DNA from: Alphaproteobacteria bacterium
GTDB lineage: Bacteria > Pseudomonadota > Alphaproteobacteria > Micavibrionales > Micavibrionaceae
Length of the DNA: 64,000 nt
Reading direction: 5' to 3'
Assembly: GCA_002401695.1 (NCBI GenBank)
Contig: NVTV01000002.1
Coordinates: 186,001-250,000 of the forward strand
Position numbers and translations under genes: made by a program. Numbering within the stretch: the first letter of the stretch is position 1; the number at the start of each line of letters is the position of its first letter. Below the pieces are notes generated by a model that was given only the letters and a program-made list of their open reading frames with translations, ran no database searches and was not told the origin of the DNA. Shown here in pieces: positions 18,368 to 27,993 of the stretch.

Positions 18368-19042
18368 TTAGACCTTGAAGGTATTATCAACTTCTACAGC
18401 AGGTGCTGGTTCTACTGGCTCAACATACGGTGTGCCTGCATTGTCTGCGAAATTATCGCTAAGCTGCGCGGCACTTTCGTTCCAATCAACGTCGATATCA
18501 CCATTTTGTGCCACTTGTTGGTCATCCATTGTATCGGCAAAACTTGCATTATCGTTGCCTAAAGATGCTTGAGGATCTGCCGTACGCGATTCTTCGGCGG
18601 CTTCTTGGATAGCCTGTCTTACTTCTTTCTCCGGTGTCGCAACCAAAACGATGAAGGCTTCTTGCTGTTCTTCTGTAAGCTTATCAAAGGCAGCTGTTTC
18701 CTTGTCACTAAGCCCCGCTTTTAGAGCCGCAACAGATGTTTCAAATTTTTCATCGTCATCAAGAATGCTGTCGTCTAACTTATCTGCATCAAGCAGGCTT
18801 TCTGCGAGAGTACTCATAAATTCAAAAGATTCTGTTGTATTAATACGGCGTCCTGCTGTTTCTACATCAACACCAATTTCTTTAAGATCAGACCGTAAAT
18901 CTTTGTCTTTGAAAATGCCTGTGAGATTTTTCATGCTGTCTTTTGCATCATCATCAGAAAATAGACCCTTTGAGTAATCTACTATTTTATCCAACGGAAT
19001 CTTGTCAAGTAAATCTCCGCCTAGTTTGAGCCAATCAGTCAT
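18368..19042 (-). CDS. Hypothetical acidic protein
   Basis: 224 aa, rich in D and E, with no signal peptide or membrane segment, so probably cytosolic. Residues 1-60 are amphipathic helices, 60-150 contain acidic helices, and the last 70 residues look disordered and end in a V/E/P-rich tail. I do not recognise a family. It is a single-gene unit between flbD and flhA with its own terminator. Its place among flagellar genes suggests, but does not show, a motility role. Confidence 0.65.
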   Translation of the reverse strand: MTDWLKLGGDLLDKIPLDKIVDYSKGLFSDDDAKDSMKNLTGIFKDKDLRSDLKEIGVDVETAGRRINTTESFEFMSTLAESLLDADKLDDSILDDDEKFETSVAALKAGLSDKETAAFDKLTEEQQEAFIVLVATPEKEVRQAIQEAAEESRTADPQASLGNDNASFADTMDDQQVAQNGDIDVDWNESAAQLSDNFADNAGTPYVEPVEPAPAVEVDNTFKV

Positions 19043-19117
19043 TTTATCACCTTTTAATTTTATATAATTTTTATTGTTAGATTATATGCATTTTTTTATG
19101 AAAATACAATAAAAATA

Positions 19118-20539
19118 TCAGCCGCCCCCAACTGCGGGTACGCTAACGCCTTCACCCTTATATTGGTTCAACTTATTACGCAAAGTGCGAATTGAAATGC
19201 CAAGGATGTTGGCGGCGTGTGTCCTGTTGCCCAGACAATGATCCAATGTGTTAAGAATCATGTCGCGTTCGACAGCGGCAATGGTGCGCCCAATCATCGA
19301 TTCTACACTGCTTTGGTTTTGAAGGACGGAGGCTTCGGCGCCCGTAGTTGCTGGCGGTGTTTGTGCATTTGATACGCCCGAAGGATCAGGTGCATTGGCC
19401 GCAGGTGGTGAAGCGGTAGGCGCAATGCTCGCAGACAGGCCGTCACTTTGAATGAAGATGGCATCGGCCTCAATATCATCTTCTGTCGCCATTAAAATGG
19501 CGCGATGCATAGTATTTTCCAGTTCCCGAATATTACCGCGCCATGAACAGTTCAGTAATTTGGCTTCGGCTTCTTTAGAAACGGTTTTGCGATCAATGCT
19601 GTTGGCTTCGGCATATTTATCAGCAAACATTTGCGCCAGTCGTTTAATGTCAAAGGGGCGATCCCGTAGAGGCGGCAGAGGAATATTAACGACGTTCAGA
19701 CGGAAATATAAATCTTCCCTAAATTCGCCTTTTCGTACAGAGTCTTCCAGATTACGGTTCGAGGTCGCCAGAATGCGGACATCCACTTTGACCACATCGT
19801 TACTGCCAACGCGGGTGATTTCCTTTTCCTGAATGGCGCGCAAGAATTTTGCTTGCAGTAGGGGGTGCATTTCGCTGACTTCATCCAGCAGGATTGTGCC
19901 CTTATGGGCTTCCTCGAATTTACCGATGCGTCGTGACGTCGCGCCGGTGAAGGCACCTTTTTCATGACCGAACAGCTCTGATTCTAGTAAGTTTTCAGGA
20001 ATAGCGGCACAGTTAATCGCGATAAAGGGGCCGCCGCTGCGTTTTGATTTATTGTGAATATAGCGCGACATGACTTCTTTACCTGTACCGGATTCACCGG
20101 TAATCAGGATGGTCGCATCACTGGGCGCAATTTTATCGGCCAGCGTTATCACGCTTTTCATTGCCGGATCATTGGCGATCATCGCGTTGTTTTCTTCGGT
20201 CACAGCCTCTAAAACCGCGGCAATCAGCTCAGCGTCCGGTGGCAGAGGGACATATTCCTTCGCGCCTTGCTGGATCGCTTTTACTGCTGATCGCGCGTCC
20301 GTTCCGATGCCGCACGCAATAACAGGCATGTGAATGCGCTCTGTTTTCAGGCGTTTAATGAACTCACCCAGCTTTTGTTTAACATCGACCATGGCCAGAT
20401 CGGCACTTTTCCCATTCAGCAGCGCCCCGATGGCTTGATCCGTATCCTCGCAATGCACCACTTTCGCGCCGCGTTGAAGTGCGATTTTTCCTGCTTGGGA
20501 AATATGTCCATCCAGACGGCCGATAATCATTAAACGCAT
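19118..20539 (-). CDS. flbD: Sigma-54-dependent flagellar transcription factor FlbD
   Basis: 473 aa. It has a receiver-like domain (1-115), an AAA+ activator domain with Walker A GESGTGKE at about 148-155 and the sigma-54 contact loop GAFTGA at 195-200, a proline/alanine linker, and a C-terminal Fis-type helix-turn-helix (NRTHAANILGISIRTLRNKL). The receiver keeps an aspartate near residue 52 but lacks the acidic pair of the first strand (IIGRLDGH), as expected for FlbD, which is activated through FliX rather than by classical phosphorylation. It likely drives the sigma-54 sites found upstream of flhA, flgI, flgF and flgB. AGGAG precedes the start by about ten bases. Confidence 0.93.
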   Translation of the reverse strand: MRLMIIGRLDGHISQAGKIALQRGAKVVHCEDTDQAIGALLNGKSADLAMVDVKQKLGEFIKRLKTERIHMPVIACGIGTDARSAVKAIQQGAKEYVPLPPDAELIAAVLEAVTEENNAMIANDPAMKSVITLADKIAPSDATILITGESGTGKEVMSRYIHNKSKRSGGPFIAINCAAIPENLLESELFGHEKGAFTGATSRRIGKFEEAHKGTILLDEVSEMHPLLQAKFLRAIQEKEITRVGSNDVVKVDVRILATSNRNLEDSVRKGEFREDLYFRLNVVNIPLPPLRDRPFDIKRLAQMFADKYAEANSIDRKTVSKEAEAKLLNCSWRGNIRELENTMHRAILMATEDDIEADAIFIQSDGLSASIAPTASPPAANAPDPSGVSNAQTPPATTGAEASVLQNQSSVESMIGRTIAAVERDMILNTLDHCLGNRTHAANILGISIRTLRNKLNQYKGEGVSVPAVGGG

Positions 20540-20611
20540 AGGGGATATGCTCCTGATAAAAAAATATTGTGTTTACTCTTAAACAACCTTTTTAGGGTAT
20601 AATGCCATCTT

Positions 20612-21292
20612 ATGACAGAACATAATTATATACCAGAGGGTTATGAGCGAATAAAGGTCGTCGGTGATTTGTGCGCATTTCTGGAAGAAGGTTTTGCGCC
20701 AACGGCGAATGTCGTGCTGTTACAGCGGCGATTGAACGGTGATTTTGATACTCTGGCTGAGAAAATGGCAGCATATTTTGACCTCGGGGAAGAGGAAATA
20801 TTCATCAAATATAGTGAGCGCGAGAAAATCGAAGCGTTTCAAGAGACGCTGGATGATCCTGCGCTAGCGCGGTGCGTGGATACGATTTTGCAAGATATGG
20901 AGTTTTTCTATTCGGCGCAGGTGAAAATTCATATGCGTTTATTGACGGGCTATACGCAAGATGTGCGGACACATGATTTCCATGTTGATGGGTTGGAACA
21001 GGATTTTGATCGTTTCATGACCTGTTACAATGATCCCGTTACGCAATTTATTCGTAATGACGATGTGATTGATGTGTCTGGTCATGATGTGGTTTACCGT
21101 GATGATGCGCCTATTTTCCAGTTTCATGCAGGTGATATCTGGAAATCACGCGTACGGAACAAGCCTAAAAGCAGGGCGGATATGGTTTTTGAACGTATTA
21201 TGAAGGTAAAGGAAAAACGTGCTTTTGTTCACCGTGCGCAACGCTCAACCACGCCAAGATTGATGATGGTTGGTGATTTGCGCTTGAATTAA
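20612..21292 (+). CDS. DUF1826-like protein with an HxD...H motif
   Basis: 226 aa, cytosolic. The centre reads FHVDG and the C-terminus FVHRAQRSTTPRLMMVGD, with a FQFHAGDIW segment between. This HxD...H arrangement, with an arginine near the end, resembles DUF1826 and the wider cupin/2-oxoglutarate-oxygenase fold, so metal binding is plausible but unproven. It is transcribed alone, opposite to both neighbours (flbD and motA). TATAAT at 20598-20603 lies only nine bases before the ATG and there is no Shine-Dalgarno, so the message may be leaderless. Confidence 0.6.
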   Translation: MTEHNYIPEGYERIKVVGDLCAFLEEGFAPTANVVLLQRRLNGDFDTLAEKMAAYFDLGEEEIFIKYSEREKIEAFQETLDDPALARCVDTILQDMEFFYSAQVKIHMRLLTGYTQDVRTHDFHVDGLEQDFDRFMTCYNDPVTQFIRNDDVIDVSGHDVVYRDDAPIFQFHAGDIWKSRVRNKPKSRADMVFERIMKVKEKRAFVHRAQRSTTPRLMMVGDLRLN

Positions 21293-21308
21293 AGCAGGGG
21301 GCAGGCGG

Positions 21309-22145
21309 CTAGTCGAAATACTGGATGCGTTGTGACGGCGGCAGCAGGGCATTGATAAGCATTTCAAGATTACGTGGATTTTCCTGCTTTATCATGGACA
21401 TAGCCGTTCTTAGAACCATTGTTTTTGCCCTGACTTCATCGACGGCATTTTTTTCTATTTTGGCGGCAAGGGGCGACATAACAATTGAGCCTAATATTGC
21501 ACCATAGAACGTTGTAAGCAGGGCAACTGCCATTGCCGGCCCGATTGTGTCGGGATTTTCCAAATTGGCCAGCATTTGGACAAGCCCGACTAATGTGCCG
21601 ATCAACCCCATTGCCGGCGCAACCTCAGAGGCGCGGCGTAAAATACTGGCTGCGCGCATTTGACGCTCTTCTTCCAAATCAATTTCTTGTTGTAGGATTC
21701 GCCTGATATCATTTTCATTATAGCCATCGACAACGATACTCATAGCGTGCTTGAGAAAAGGTTCTTTTGACGTTTCCTTTTCATAATTGGCTAAAAAGAG
21801 AAGGCCTTTTTTGCGGGCAATAGTTGCCAGATCCATCATGCTTTTTGCGAGCGCAGGAAAATCTCTGACCGGTCTGACCGCGGCGCGCGCGATAATACCG
21901 CCTGCCTGAGAAAGATCAGCCCCGCTATAGGATGTTATTGTTGCTGTTATTGTACCAAAAATAACGATCAGGACAGAGGGTAAGTTAAAAAATTTGGCAT
22001 CGCTTTGCCCCATGGCAATCGCGCCGATAATTAAGGCCAAAGACAGAAACAACCCTAAAATTGTTGCTAAATCAGGGCTGGAAACTGCGGTTGGAACCGA
22101 AACTGCCGGTAATCTTGCATCTGTTTGTGTGTCGGCTGCTGCCAT
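21309..22145 (-). CDS. motA: Flagellar motor stator protein MotA
   Basis: 278 aa with four transmembrane segments: two near the N-terminus after a 25-residue polar lead, and two at about 180-230 (APAMGLIGTLVGLVQML and GPAMAVALLTTFYGAILGS, the conserved channel-side helices). The cytosolic loop with the rotor-contacting charged residues (RRILQQEIDLEEERQ) lies between. It pairs with MotB to form the proton channel. It is the last gene of fliF-fliG-fliH-fliN-motA, 40 bases after fliN; motB itself lies at 47.3-48.1 kb. Confidence 0.93.
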   Translation of the reverse strand: MAAADTQTDARLPAVSVPTAVSSPDLATILGLFLSLALIIGAIAMGQSDAKFFNLPSVLIVIFGTITATITSYSGADLSQAGGIIARAAVRPVRDFPALAKSMMDLATIARKKGLLFLANYEKETSKEPFLKHAMSIVVDGYNENDIRRILQQEIDLEEERQMRAASILRRASEVAPAMGLIGTLVGLVQMLANLENPDTIGPAMAVALLTTFYGAILGSIVMSPLAAKIEKNAVDEVRAKTMVLRTAMSMIKQENPRNLEMLINALLPPSQRIQYFD

Positions 22146-22185
22146 TTTTTTAACCTTGTCCTTTTCTAGGGCTAGTTATCTGTAT

Positions 22186-22563
22186 TTACTCTGTCCGATC
22201 AGATTTTACAATTTCAGTCATTGTAATGCCGAGCCTGTCTTCCACAACCACAACTTCGCCACGTGCAACCAAACGGTTATTGACGTAAATATCGATTGCT
22301 TCACCGACTTTTCTGTCTAATTCAATTACAGCGCCACGACCAAGTTTCAAAAGCTGGCTAACCTGCATGGTTGAGCGCCCCAAAACGGCAGAGACGTTAA
22401 CAGGAATATCGTAAATGGCACTGACATCATTCGCCATTGGTTCCCCGATTTCAAAATCGGGGCCGTCTTTATCTTGTAGTTCGGGGGCCTCTGATATTTC
22501 ATCAAGGTCTAAGTCTTTGCCTGCCGGAGCAGCAGTTTTATCATTTTCTGTTTCGTCGGTCAT
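22186..22563 (-). CDS. fliN: Flagellar motor switch protein FliN
   Basis: 125 aa. An acidic N-terminal 45 residues precede a SpoA (FliN/FliM C) domain: VSAVLGRSTMQVSQLLKLGR, GAVIELDRKVGEAIDIYVNN, RLVARGEVVVVEDRLGI. FliN is part of the C-ring and docks FliH. It directly follows fliH (stop and start adjoin). Confidence 0.95.
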   Translation of the reverse strand: MTDETENDKTAAPAGKDLDLDEISEAPELQDKDGPDFEIGEPMANDVSAIYDIPVNVSAVLGRSTMQVSQLLKLGRGAVIELDRKVGEAIDIYVNNRLVARGEVVVVEDRLGITMTEIVKSDRTE

Positions 22564-23283
22564 TTAAGTTTCTCCTGCCACATGTTGTTCGTCTGATATA
22601 TCTGATTTTACGGGCTCATTTTCAGATGATGTTTCACTATCCGGCTCATCCTTATCATGAACGCTAACGCCGCGCTCTGCAAGTGCCTCTTTCATAATGC
22701 CAAGAGTTTTCTCTGCAATAATATTTCGGTTACAGATAACACCGCCATCGGGCCATAATATATGGCATTCATGTTGTTTCAAATCCGCATTTGCGGTGAG
22801 GGTTATATGCTTGTCCAGTGTGCCTTCCAGATTTTTGATGTATTTATCTAAAGAGGGCATGAGGTTTTCTGGAACCTCGATTTTAATTTTCTCGGGCGTA
22901 TTGTGATTGGATAATATATTTTTAAGTGTTGATTGTAACTCTTTCTCACCATATTCCGCCATATAGAGGGGGAATATTTTGCGCATGATGGAGAATGTCA
23001 AGTTGACGGCTTCCTCCTCATATTTTTCTTCTCGATCATTTTCGGCGGCAAACAGAACGGTCATATCGCGTTCTATTTTTTCAAGAACCGAGAGTATGTT
23101 TTTTGTGGTGCTGGTCTCGCTTTCTTCAAAACCGGCATGTTTGCCTTTTTCGAAGGCCTCTTTTTGTATGGATTCCAGTTGAGACTTTGTGAATTCAGGT
23201 TTTTCCAGCCCGTCAAGAGAGGCCAAAGCCTCATCATCAAAGAGGTTATTGTCGAAAAAAAATGGTTGTCCGTTCGTCGTCAT
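22564..23283 (-). CDS. fliH: Flagellar assembly protein FliH (FlbE-like)
   Basis: 239 aa, charged and helical. The N-terminal FDNNLFDDEAL segment is followed by KGKHAGFEESE and a long helical and V-type ATPase E-like C-terminal half ending in an acidic tail. Position between fliG and fliN and overall composition identify it as FliH, regulator and C-ring tether of FliI. Similarity of FliH proteins is low, so context carries much of the weight. Confidence 0.8.
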   Translation of the reverse strand: MTTNGQPFFFDNNLFDDEALASLDGLEKPEFTKSQLESIQKEAFEKGKHAGFEESETSTTKNILSVLEKIERDMTVLFAAENDREEKYEEEAVNLTFSIMRKIFPLYMAEYGEKELQSTLKNILSNHNTPEKIKIEVPENLMPSLDKYIKNLEGTLDKHITLTANADLKQHECHILWPDGGVICNRNIIAEKTLGIMKEALAERGVSVHDKDEPDSETSSENEPVKSDISDEQHVAGET

Positions 23284-23323
23284 ATTTTTGTCCTAATGCA
23301 AGGTAAGCCATATTGAACTTGGC

Positions 23324-24349
23324 TTATCCAACCATTTCTTCTTCTTGCGTGCCACTGGAAATTATAACTTCGCCGCGTCCTTCAAGGTCTTTTGTTACCG
23401 TCACAATATATTGTTGTGATTCTTCGACGTCTTTCAGTCTGACAGGGCCCATAGCCGCCATGTCTTCGCGCATGATTTTTGCGGCACGTTCCGACATGTT
23501 GGAGAAGAACAGCTCTTGCAGGCTGTCGCTGGCACCTTTGAGAGCCAATGGTAGTTTTTCTTTGTCGATGGCTCTGATAACCGTTTGGATTGACGCCGCA
23601 TCAAGGGTTGATAGATCATCAAATGTAAACATGAGGCTGCGGATTTTTTCTGCGGCTTCCGGCGTATCTTTTTCGAGGTCTTCCATAAAGCGGCTTTCAA
23701 CAGCGCGCTCCATATTATTGAAAATCTCGGCCATTAATTCGTGGCTATCTCGGCGCTGTGTGCGCGAAAGATTTGTCATAAATTCTTTGCGGAGGGTTTT
23801 TTCAACTTCCTCAAGGATTTCTTTCTGCACGGTTTCCATCTTCAGCATACGATTGATAACTTCCAAGGCGAAACCATCAGGTAAAATGGCAAGAACGCGC
23901 GCGGCATGTTCCGATGAAACTTTGGACAGCACGACTGCAACCGTTTGCGGGTATTCTTTTTGTAGGAAAGAGGCGAGTATCTCCTCGTTCACATTTCCTA
24001 GCTTTTCCCACATTGTGCGTCCTGCGGGGCCACGGATTTCTTCCATGATATTGTCTATTTTGTCTTGGGATAGGCCGGATTTAGACAGCATGCGCTCTGT
24101 ACTGTCTTGTGAGCCGACGAGTGAGTTTGACGAACTCATCTGTTCGGCAAACTCAACAAAGAGGCGCTCGACAATCGTAGGCCCGATTTTCCCGAGGCTG
24201 GAGATGATTTGTGATAACTCAAGTATCTCTTCATCATCCATCATTTCGAAAATAAGGCTCGTACGCTCTTCGCTGAGTGACAGAAGAAAGATTGCGGCTT
24301 TCTCCGGTCCCAACAGGGTTCTGTAATCATCTCTGACTCGCATATTCAT
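23324..24349 (-). CDS. fliG: Flagellar motor switch protein FliG
   Basis: 341 aa. FliG motifs are clear: [15 protein letters not shown] at the N-terminus, middle-domain [22 protein letters not shown], and the C-terminal torque domain with [20 protein letters not shown] and [13 protein letters not shown]. It links the MS-ring to the C-ring and receives torque from MotA. The start is the ATG at 24349 or the second ATG two codons on. It lies 5 bases after fliF. Confidence 0.96.
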   Translation of the reverse strand: MNMRVRDDYRTLLGPEKAAIFLLSLSEERTSLIFEMMDDEEILELSQIISSLGKIGPTIVERLFVEFAEQMSSSNSLVGSQDSTERMLSKSGLSQDKIDNIMEEIRGPAGRTMWEKLGNVNEEILASFLQKEYPQTVAVVLSKVSSEHAARVLAILPDGFALEVINRMLKMETVQKEILEEVEKTLRKEFMTNLSRTQRRDSHELMAEIFNNMERAVESRFMEDLEKDTPEAAEKIRSLMFTFDDLSTLDAASIQTVIRAIDKEKLPLALKGASDSLQELFFSNMSERAAKIMREDMAAMGPVRLKDVEESQQYIVTVTKDLEGRGEVIISSGTQEEEMVG

Positions 24350-24354
24350 TTGGG

Positions 24355-26031
24355 TTAACTCTCCTGCGTCATCCAGCTTCTAATGACCGCGATAGTCTCT
24401 TCCGGATAATTATCTACAATTTCTTCGACTTTTTTGACGGTTGAGGCCTTAACGCGCCCTTCAATGCCTTGAATATTAATAAGGTCTTCTTCTTCTTCTT
24501 CATTGCTGTTGGTTATGGGTTGCCCATCTGCACCAATCTGCACGGCACCTGTCGGAGGTGGCGCAAGAGCAGGGTTTGCAGGGGATGCGGCAAGCAAATC
24601 ATGTTGCAACATATCATCCAGTCCAGCTCTTGGCGAGAGCTCGACATTCATCAATTTAGTGACCATTGGCTGTAATATAAGAAGAACAACAAGAATAACC
24701 ATAATGGCGACGACCATAATTTCTGCCGCGTCGATCAGATCGCTTTTCTCAAAACCAAAAAGCATACGTTCATCAACCATATCCTCTGCCGCGTCCAGTA
24801 CAGCAAATTGCAAATTGATAACTTCCAGCGCATCGCCGCGTTCTTCATCGATACCGATTGCTATACGGATAAGGGTTGATATTTTCCCCATTTCTTCGAC
24901 AGAGCGGGATTCGTAGGTTTTTACGCCTTCTTCGTCTGTGACATAACGCCCATCAACTAAAACGGAGACGTGCAATTTTTCAACACGACCGGATTGGAAA
25001 ACGGTATTCCTTATTGTTTTGCTGATTTCGTAATTGGCAACGTCTTCGTTGCGGGTGTTTTCCGCAGAAGGCCCTTGGTCCACTAATAAATCACCGCCAA
25101 TGCCGGGTAGGTTATTGCCGATTGAAACATCGTTGCTGATAGGCTCTCTCTCGGTGCTGCTTTCTTGCGTGGATTGGGTGGATCTTAGAACCTGACCTTC
25201 GGGGTTGTATAATTCTTCACTCGTATTGATTCGGTCAAAGTTCATATCCACGGTGACAATGGCTGTCACTTTGCCAAACCCGACGATACGACTGACTTGT
25301 TCTTCAATTTTGTTTTGCAGGCGCGTCTCATAATTTTTGCGCAGATCTTCCGCTTTTAATGATAAAAGTTCGTTATCCTCACTGCCGCCCTTGGCCAGCA
25401 GGTTACCATTACTGTCAACGACAGAGACGTTTCTTGATTTCAGCCCAGGAACAGCAGAGGCGATAAGAGATTGTACGGATACAATTTGTTGCCGATCAAT
25501 CACAGAGCCGGAATTAACGCCAAGAACAACACTGGCAGAGGGCGCGCGTGTTTCACGACTGAATTTTTGCCTTTGCGGCAGGACGATATGGACGCGGGCG
25601 CTGCGAATGCCTTTGAGTGAGCTGATCGTTCTTGCCAGTTCACCTTCTAAGGCGCGCACCTGATTGATGTTTTGTACAAAGTTTGTTGTGCCAAAGCCTG
25701 ATTGTTTGTCAAAAATTTCATAACCAATATTACCGCCGTTTGGCAGGCCTTCCGCAGCAAGCAGCATGCGCGCACGGCCTACTTCATCTCCGGGCACTAA
25801 AATACGGGAACCGTCAGATGAAATTTCGTAAGGAATTTGGCTTTCTTCTAATTGGGCGGCAACGGCGCCTGAATCTATGGTGGAAAGATCTGTGTAGAGT
25901 AACTTCATTTCTTGTGTCGTAATGCGCATGGAAATAAAGACAAAGAACATAAGGAGGCCAAGAAGAATCGCACCCATAACGCCCAAGCGTGCAGGGCCTA
26001 ATTGTTGTAATGTCGCGACAAAACTATTCAC
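24355..26031 (-). CDS. fliF: Flagellar MS-ring protein FliF
   Basis: 558 aa from a GTG start with AGGG upstream. There are transmembrane segments near residues 18-38 and 435-460. Between them lie the ring-building YscJ/FliF motifs ([42 protein letters not shown]). The C-terminus is the FliG-binding tail. It is the first gene of the fliF-fliG-fliH-fliN-motA set. Confidence 0.96.
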   Translation of the reverse strand: MNSFVATLQQLGPARLGVMGAILLGLLMFFVFISMRITTQEMKLLYTDLSTIDSGAVAAQLEESQIPYEISSDGSRILVPGDEVGRARMLLAAEGLPNGGNIGYEIFDKQSGFGTTNFVQNINQVRALEGELARTISSLKGIRSARVHIVLPQRQKFSRETRAPSASVVLGVNSGSVIDRQQIVSVQSLIASAVPGLKSRNVSVVDSNGNLLAKGGSEDNELLSLKAEDLRKNYETRLQNKIEEQVSRIVGFGKVTAIVTVDMNFDRINTSEELYNPEGQVLRSTQSTQESSTEREPISNDVSIGNNLPGIGGDLLVDQGPSAENTRNEDVANYEISKTIRNTVFQSGRVEKLHVSVLVDGRYVTDEEGVKTYESRSVEEMGKISTLIRIAIGIDEERGDALEVINLQFAVLDAAEDMVDERMLFGFEKSDLIDAAEIMVVAIMVILVVLLILQPMVTKLMNVELSPRAGLDDMLQHDLLAASPANPALAPPPTGAVQIGADGQPITNSNEEEEEDLINIQGIEGRVKASTVKKVEEIVDNYPEETIAVIRSWMTQES

Positions 26032-26303
26032 GTTATATACCCTATATTGTGCATTAAATAATTACGCTAGAGCTCCAAAGAAGATAGGAGTAGCAGTAGT
26101 ATAGCATAACCACCCCCATCAAGACGAGAGGGTGATTCGCCTTTAAAACAAATCCTTGCAAATAAACTACTGTAATTTTTATATTCTGGCAAATGGCAAT
26201 GTTGTATAAGGCTGATTAAGGGGCGGTAGGTGGCGGTTTTGCCTGCCTGCTTGATAAATGGGTGATAGTGATGCGTATAGTAGGTGTTTATCCACTGTAA
26301 GTT
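26032..26303. other. fliF / FlaG-like divergent intergenic region, upstream part
   Basis: No gene is seen. The minus strand has TATACT near 26095 but no matching -35 for fliF. No CtrA pair or consensus sigma-54 site is present. The plus-strand promoter of the FlaG-like gene begins at the right end (next entry). Confidence 0.5.
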
Positions 26304-26343
26304 AGTGCATTTTCTTGACTTTTGCATAAAACTGCACTATAGT
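26304..26343 (+). promoter_or_regulatory. Sigma-70-type promoter of the FlaG-like gene with flanking inverted repeat
   Basis: TTGACT (26315-26320), a 17-base spacer and TATAGT (26338-26343) make a near-consensus promoter about 70 bases before the ATG at 26414. AGTGCA (26304-26309) and TGCACT (26333-26338) form an inverted repeat around the -35 box, a plausible operator. Confidence 0.75.
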
Positions 26344-26413
26344 GATAGTAGGGTAGTATATCTTGTTTGTATTGTATAAGCAGGGTTTTAAGAAGAAAGG
26401 CTAGGGATACACC

Positions 26414-26914
26414 ATGATTGAAGCGGTTAGCTCATCATTGGTAAATGCACAGGCTCTACGTAGCAACGTAGGGAGTGTACCTCCACCTGCAACAGTGCGG
26501 GAAGTGCCGAAGGCGCCCTATATCAGCCCCCATATTTCTATAGATTTAGCACATAACAAAGCCGTTCTCGAAATAAGAGATCGCGATACTGGTGATGTGA
26601 CGCAGCAATTTCCTACGAAAAGCCGTCTTGTGCAACTTAGTCAGGCACAAGCAAGGGTAGATCAGCAACAGATTGTTCGTAATGCTGATATACCGGATGC
26701 TCCGCCGCCACGTCAGGAAGCAGCCGTTGCATCGACACCAGTTCCTGTTTCAACCATACAGTCTTCTGATATTGTTACCGTGCAGGATGTGACGTCTTCT
26801 ACGTCGGCGAATGTATCGCAATCCACACCGCAAGCCGCCGCCGCCGCGTTATCTGCAAGTGCGCAAGCTGCTCAGCCGAGTACAAGTTCCGCGGGTGTGA
26901 GTGTTCTCGCGTAA
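26414..26914 (+). CDS. FlaG-like protein
   Basis: 166 aa. The only ordered part is residues 38-75, ISIDLAHNKAVLEIRD followed by TGDVTQQFPTKSRL, which matches the conserved core of FlaG (hydrophobic strand, then ...D-x-TG-x-V-x-Q-x-P). The rest is low complexity, rich in Ala, Ser, Pro and Gln. FlaG modulates filament formation or length in some bacteria. It stands alone on the plus strand with its own strong promoter, next to flaF, flbT and flagellin. Confidence 0.6.
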   Translation: MIEAVSSSLVNAQALRSNVGSVPPPATVREVPKAPYISPHISIDLAHNKAVLEIRDRDTGDVTQQFPTKSRLVQLSQAQARVDQQQIVRNADIPDAPPPRQEAAVASTPVPVSTIQSSDIVTVQDVTSSTSANVSQSTPQAAAAALSASAQAAQPSTSSAGVSVLA

Positions 26915-26964
26915 TTTTCAAGGTATAGATTTGACATGTATCTGCAGCGAAACGCTGCATTTTT

Positions 26965-27444
26965 TTATCCCGAAATATCAGTTGTTGATCCGGGTGGTCT
27001 TTGTTCGACAGGGGGCGCGGTATGTTCTTGTGCTTGATTGTCTTGGTTTTCCTGATTCGTCATCAGACCCGCAGAAATTTCACGATTAATATTTATCAGA
27101 ATATTGAGTTTTTCCTTTTTCGGAGCAGCGAGGATATCAATTTCTCGTTTGAAGATGAAATTGGCCAGATTAACGATGTTGCTGCGCAGGTCATTTGGCC
27201 TGCCGCCATCTTTATTTTCCAACGCGGTGTCATAGAACAAAACCCATATTTGTCGGTTATAGGTCATCGCCTCTTCAAGCGCGTTTTTGGGGCGGTCATC
27301 CCAGTTATTGATTAAGGCCTGCATCATACGATTCGATTTTAAGAGGATGCGTGCTTCTAATTCTCTTTGGCTTGTTGTATGTGCCTGCGCGTTTGTGTCA
27401 TAGGCGTTGGTTGCCTTGGCATACGGGTTTTTATTATACGACAT
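26965..27444 (-). CDS. flaF: Flagellar biosynthesis regulator FlaF
   Basis: About 159 aa from the ATG at 27444 (M-S-Y-N-K-N-P-Y). The FlaF core SQRELEARILLKSNRMM and RQIWVLFYDTALE is followed by a LRSNIVNLANFIFKREIDIL helix. FlaF promotes flagellin synthesis and secretion in alphaproteobacteria, in balance with FlbT. The last 30 residues are a Q/P-rich tail beyond the usual family length (about 115-125). Its start lies 11 bases inside the end of flbT. Confidence 0.9.
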   Translation of the reverse strand: MSYNKNPYAKATNAYDTNAQAHTTSQRELEARILLKSNRMMQALINNWDDRPKNALEEAMTYNRQIWVLFYDTALENKDGGRPNDLRSNIVNLANFIFKREIDILAAPKKEKLNILININREISAGLMTNQENQDNQAQEHTAPPVEQRPPGSTTDISG

Positions 27445-27820
27445 GTTCAAGTAACTCCCGCTCATGCTCGATCAGTTGTTTGGCAACTTTCATGGCTTTG
27501 TAATAGGCGCCATCCATGATTTTTTCATTGATCTGCATAAAGAAAATTGAACTGGAGGGGGATGCTTTTTGTACTTCGTTGACGGCCAGAAAATAGCGAT
27601 CATGATAATCTTTGGGCTCGCGGGAGATATACATGCACTGGATAATGAAGTAGATGCCTTTGCAAGGGGTGTCTGCGTCTTCTTCTTGCATGATATCTTT
27701 GTGACGGATGATTGGGGCATCGCCGGCAATGTGAAGGCGCGTGCGCTGTGAGCTGTTGGTTATAACAGCCTCTCCGATAAGGATTTTTTCTTGAGGTTTT
27801 AAGTCGATTACAAGAGCCAT
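27434..27820 (-). CDS. flbT: Flagellin mRNA-binding repressor FlbT
   Basis: 128 aa. Recognised by the family pattern LVIDLKPQEKILIGEAVITN, DADTPCKGIYFIIQCMYI, and the helical C-terminus with KAMKVAKQLIEHERELL. FlbT binds flagellin mRNA 5' ends and adjusts translation to assembly. AAAGGAAG precedes the ATG. It is cotranscribed with flaF, downstream of flagellin but after that gene's terminator. Confidence 0.93.
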   Translation of the reverse strand: MALVIDLKPQEKILIGEAVITNSSQRTRLHIAGDAPIIRHKDIMQEEDADTPCKGIYFIIQCMYISREPKDYHDRYFLAVNEVQKASPSSSIFFMQINEKIMDGAYYKAMKVAKQLIEHERELLEHVV

Positions 27821-27925
27821 GGATTTCTTCCTTTCAATATGACATCGCTTTCTGCGAATACTCTATCGTAATTATATCATAGATGTATTTGTAAAAGGAA
27901 GGATAAAAATTATTGTATAGACAAG

Positions 27926-27957
27926 GAAAAATGGCGAGGAATTTCTGCCCTCGCCAT
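27926..27957 (-). terminator. Rho-independent terminator of flagellin
   Basis: Minus strand ATGGCGAGG / CCTCGCCAT, a nine-base perfect stem with a nine-base loop, followed by a short T-rich run. It lies 37 bases after the flagellin stop. Confidence 0.85.
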
Positions 27958-27993
27958 AAATCAAAATAATGTAAATAATTCTGTTTGTCAGAA

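Noticed and set aside
23313..24326. Long plus-strand frame (337 aa) opposite fliG
   Set aside because: It mirrors fliG almost exactly; the sequence is Ser/Arg-rich shadow and fliG is certain.
26227..26246. GG-N10-GC pattern upstream of the FlaG-like gene
   Set aside because: Only the GG and TTGC positions match; the -24 half does not resemble TGGCAC, and a far better sigma-70 promoter lies nearer the gene.
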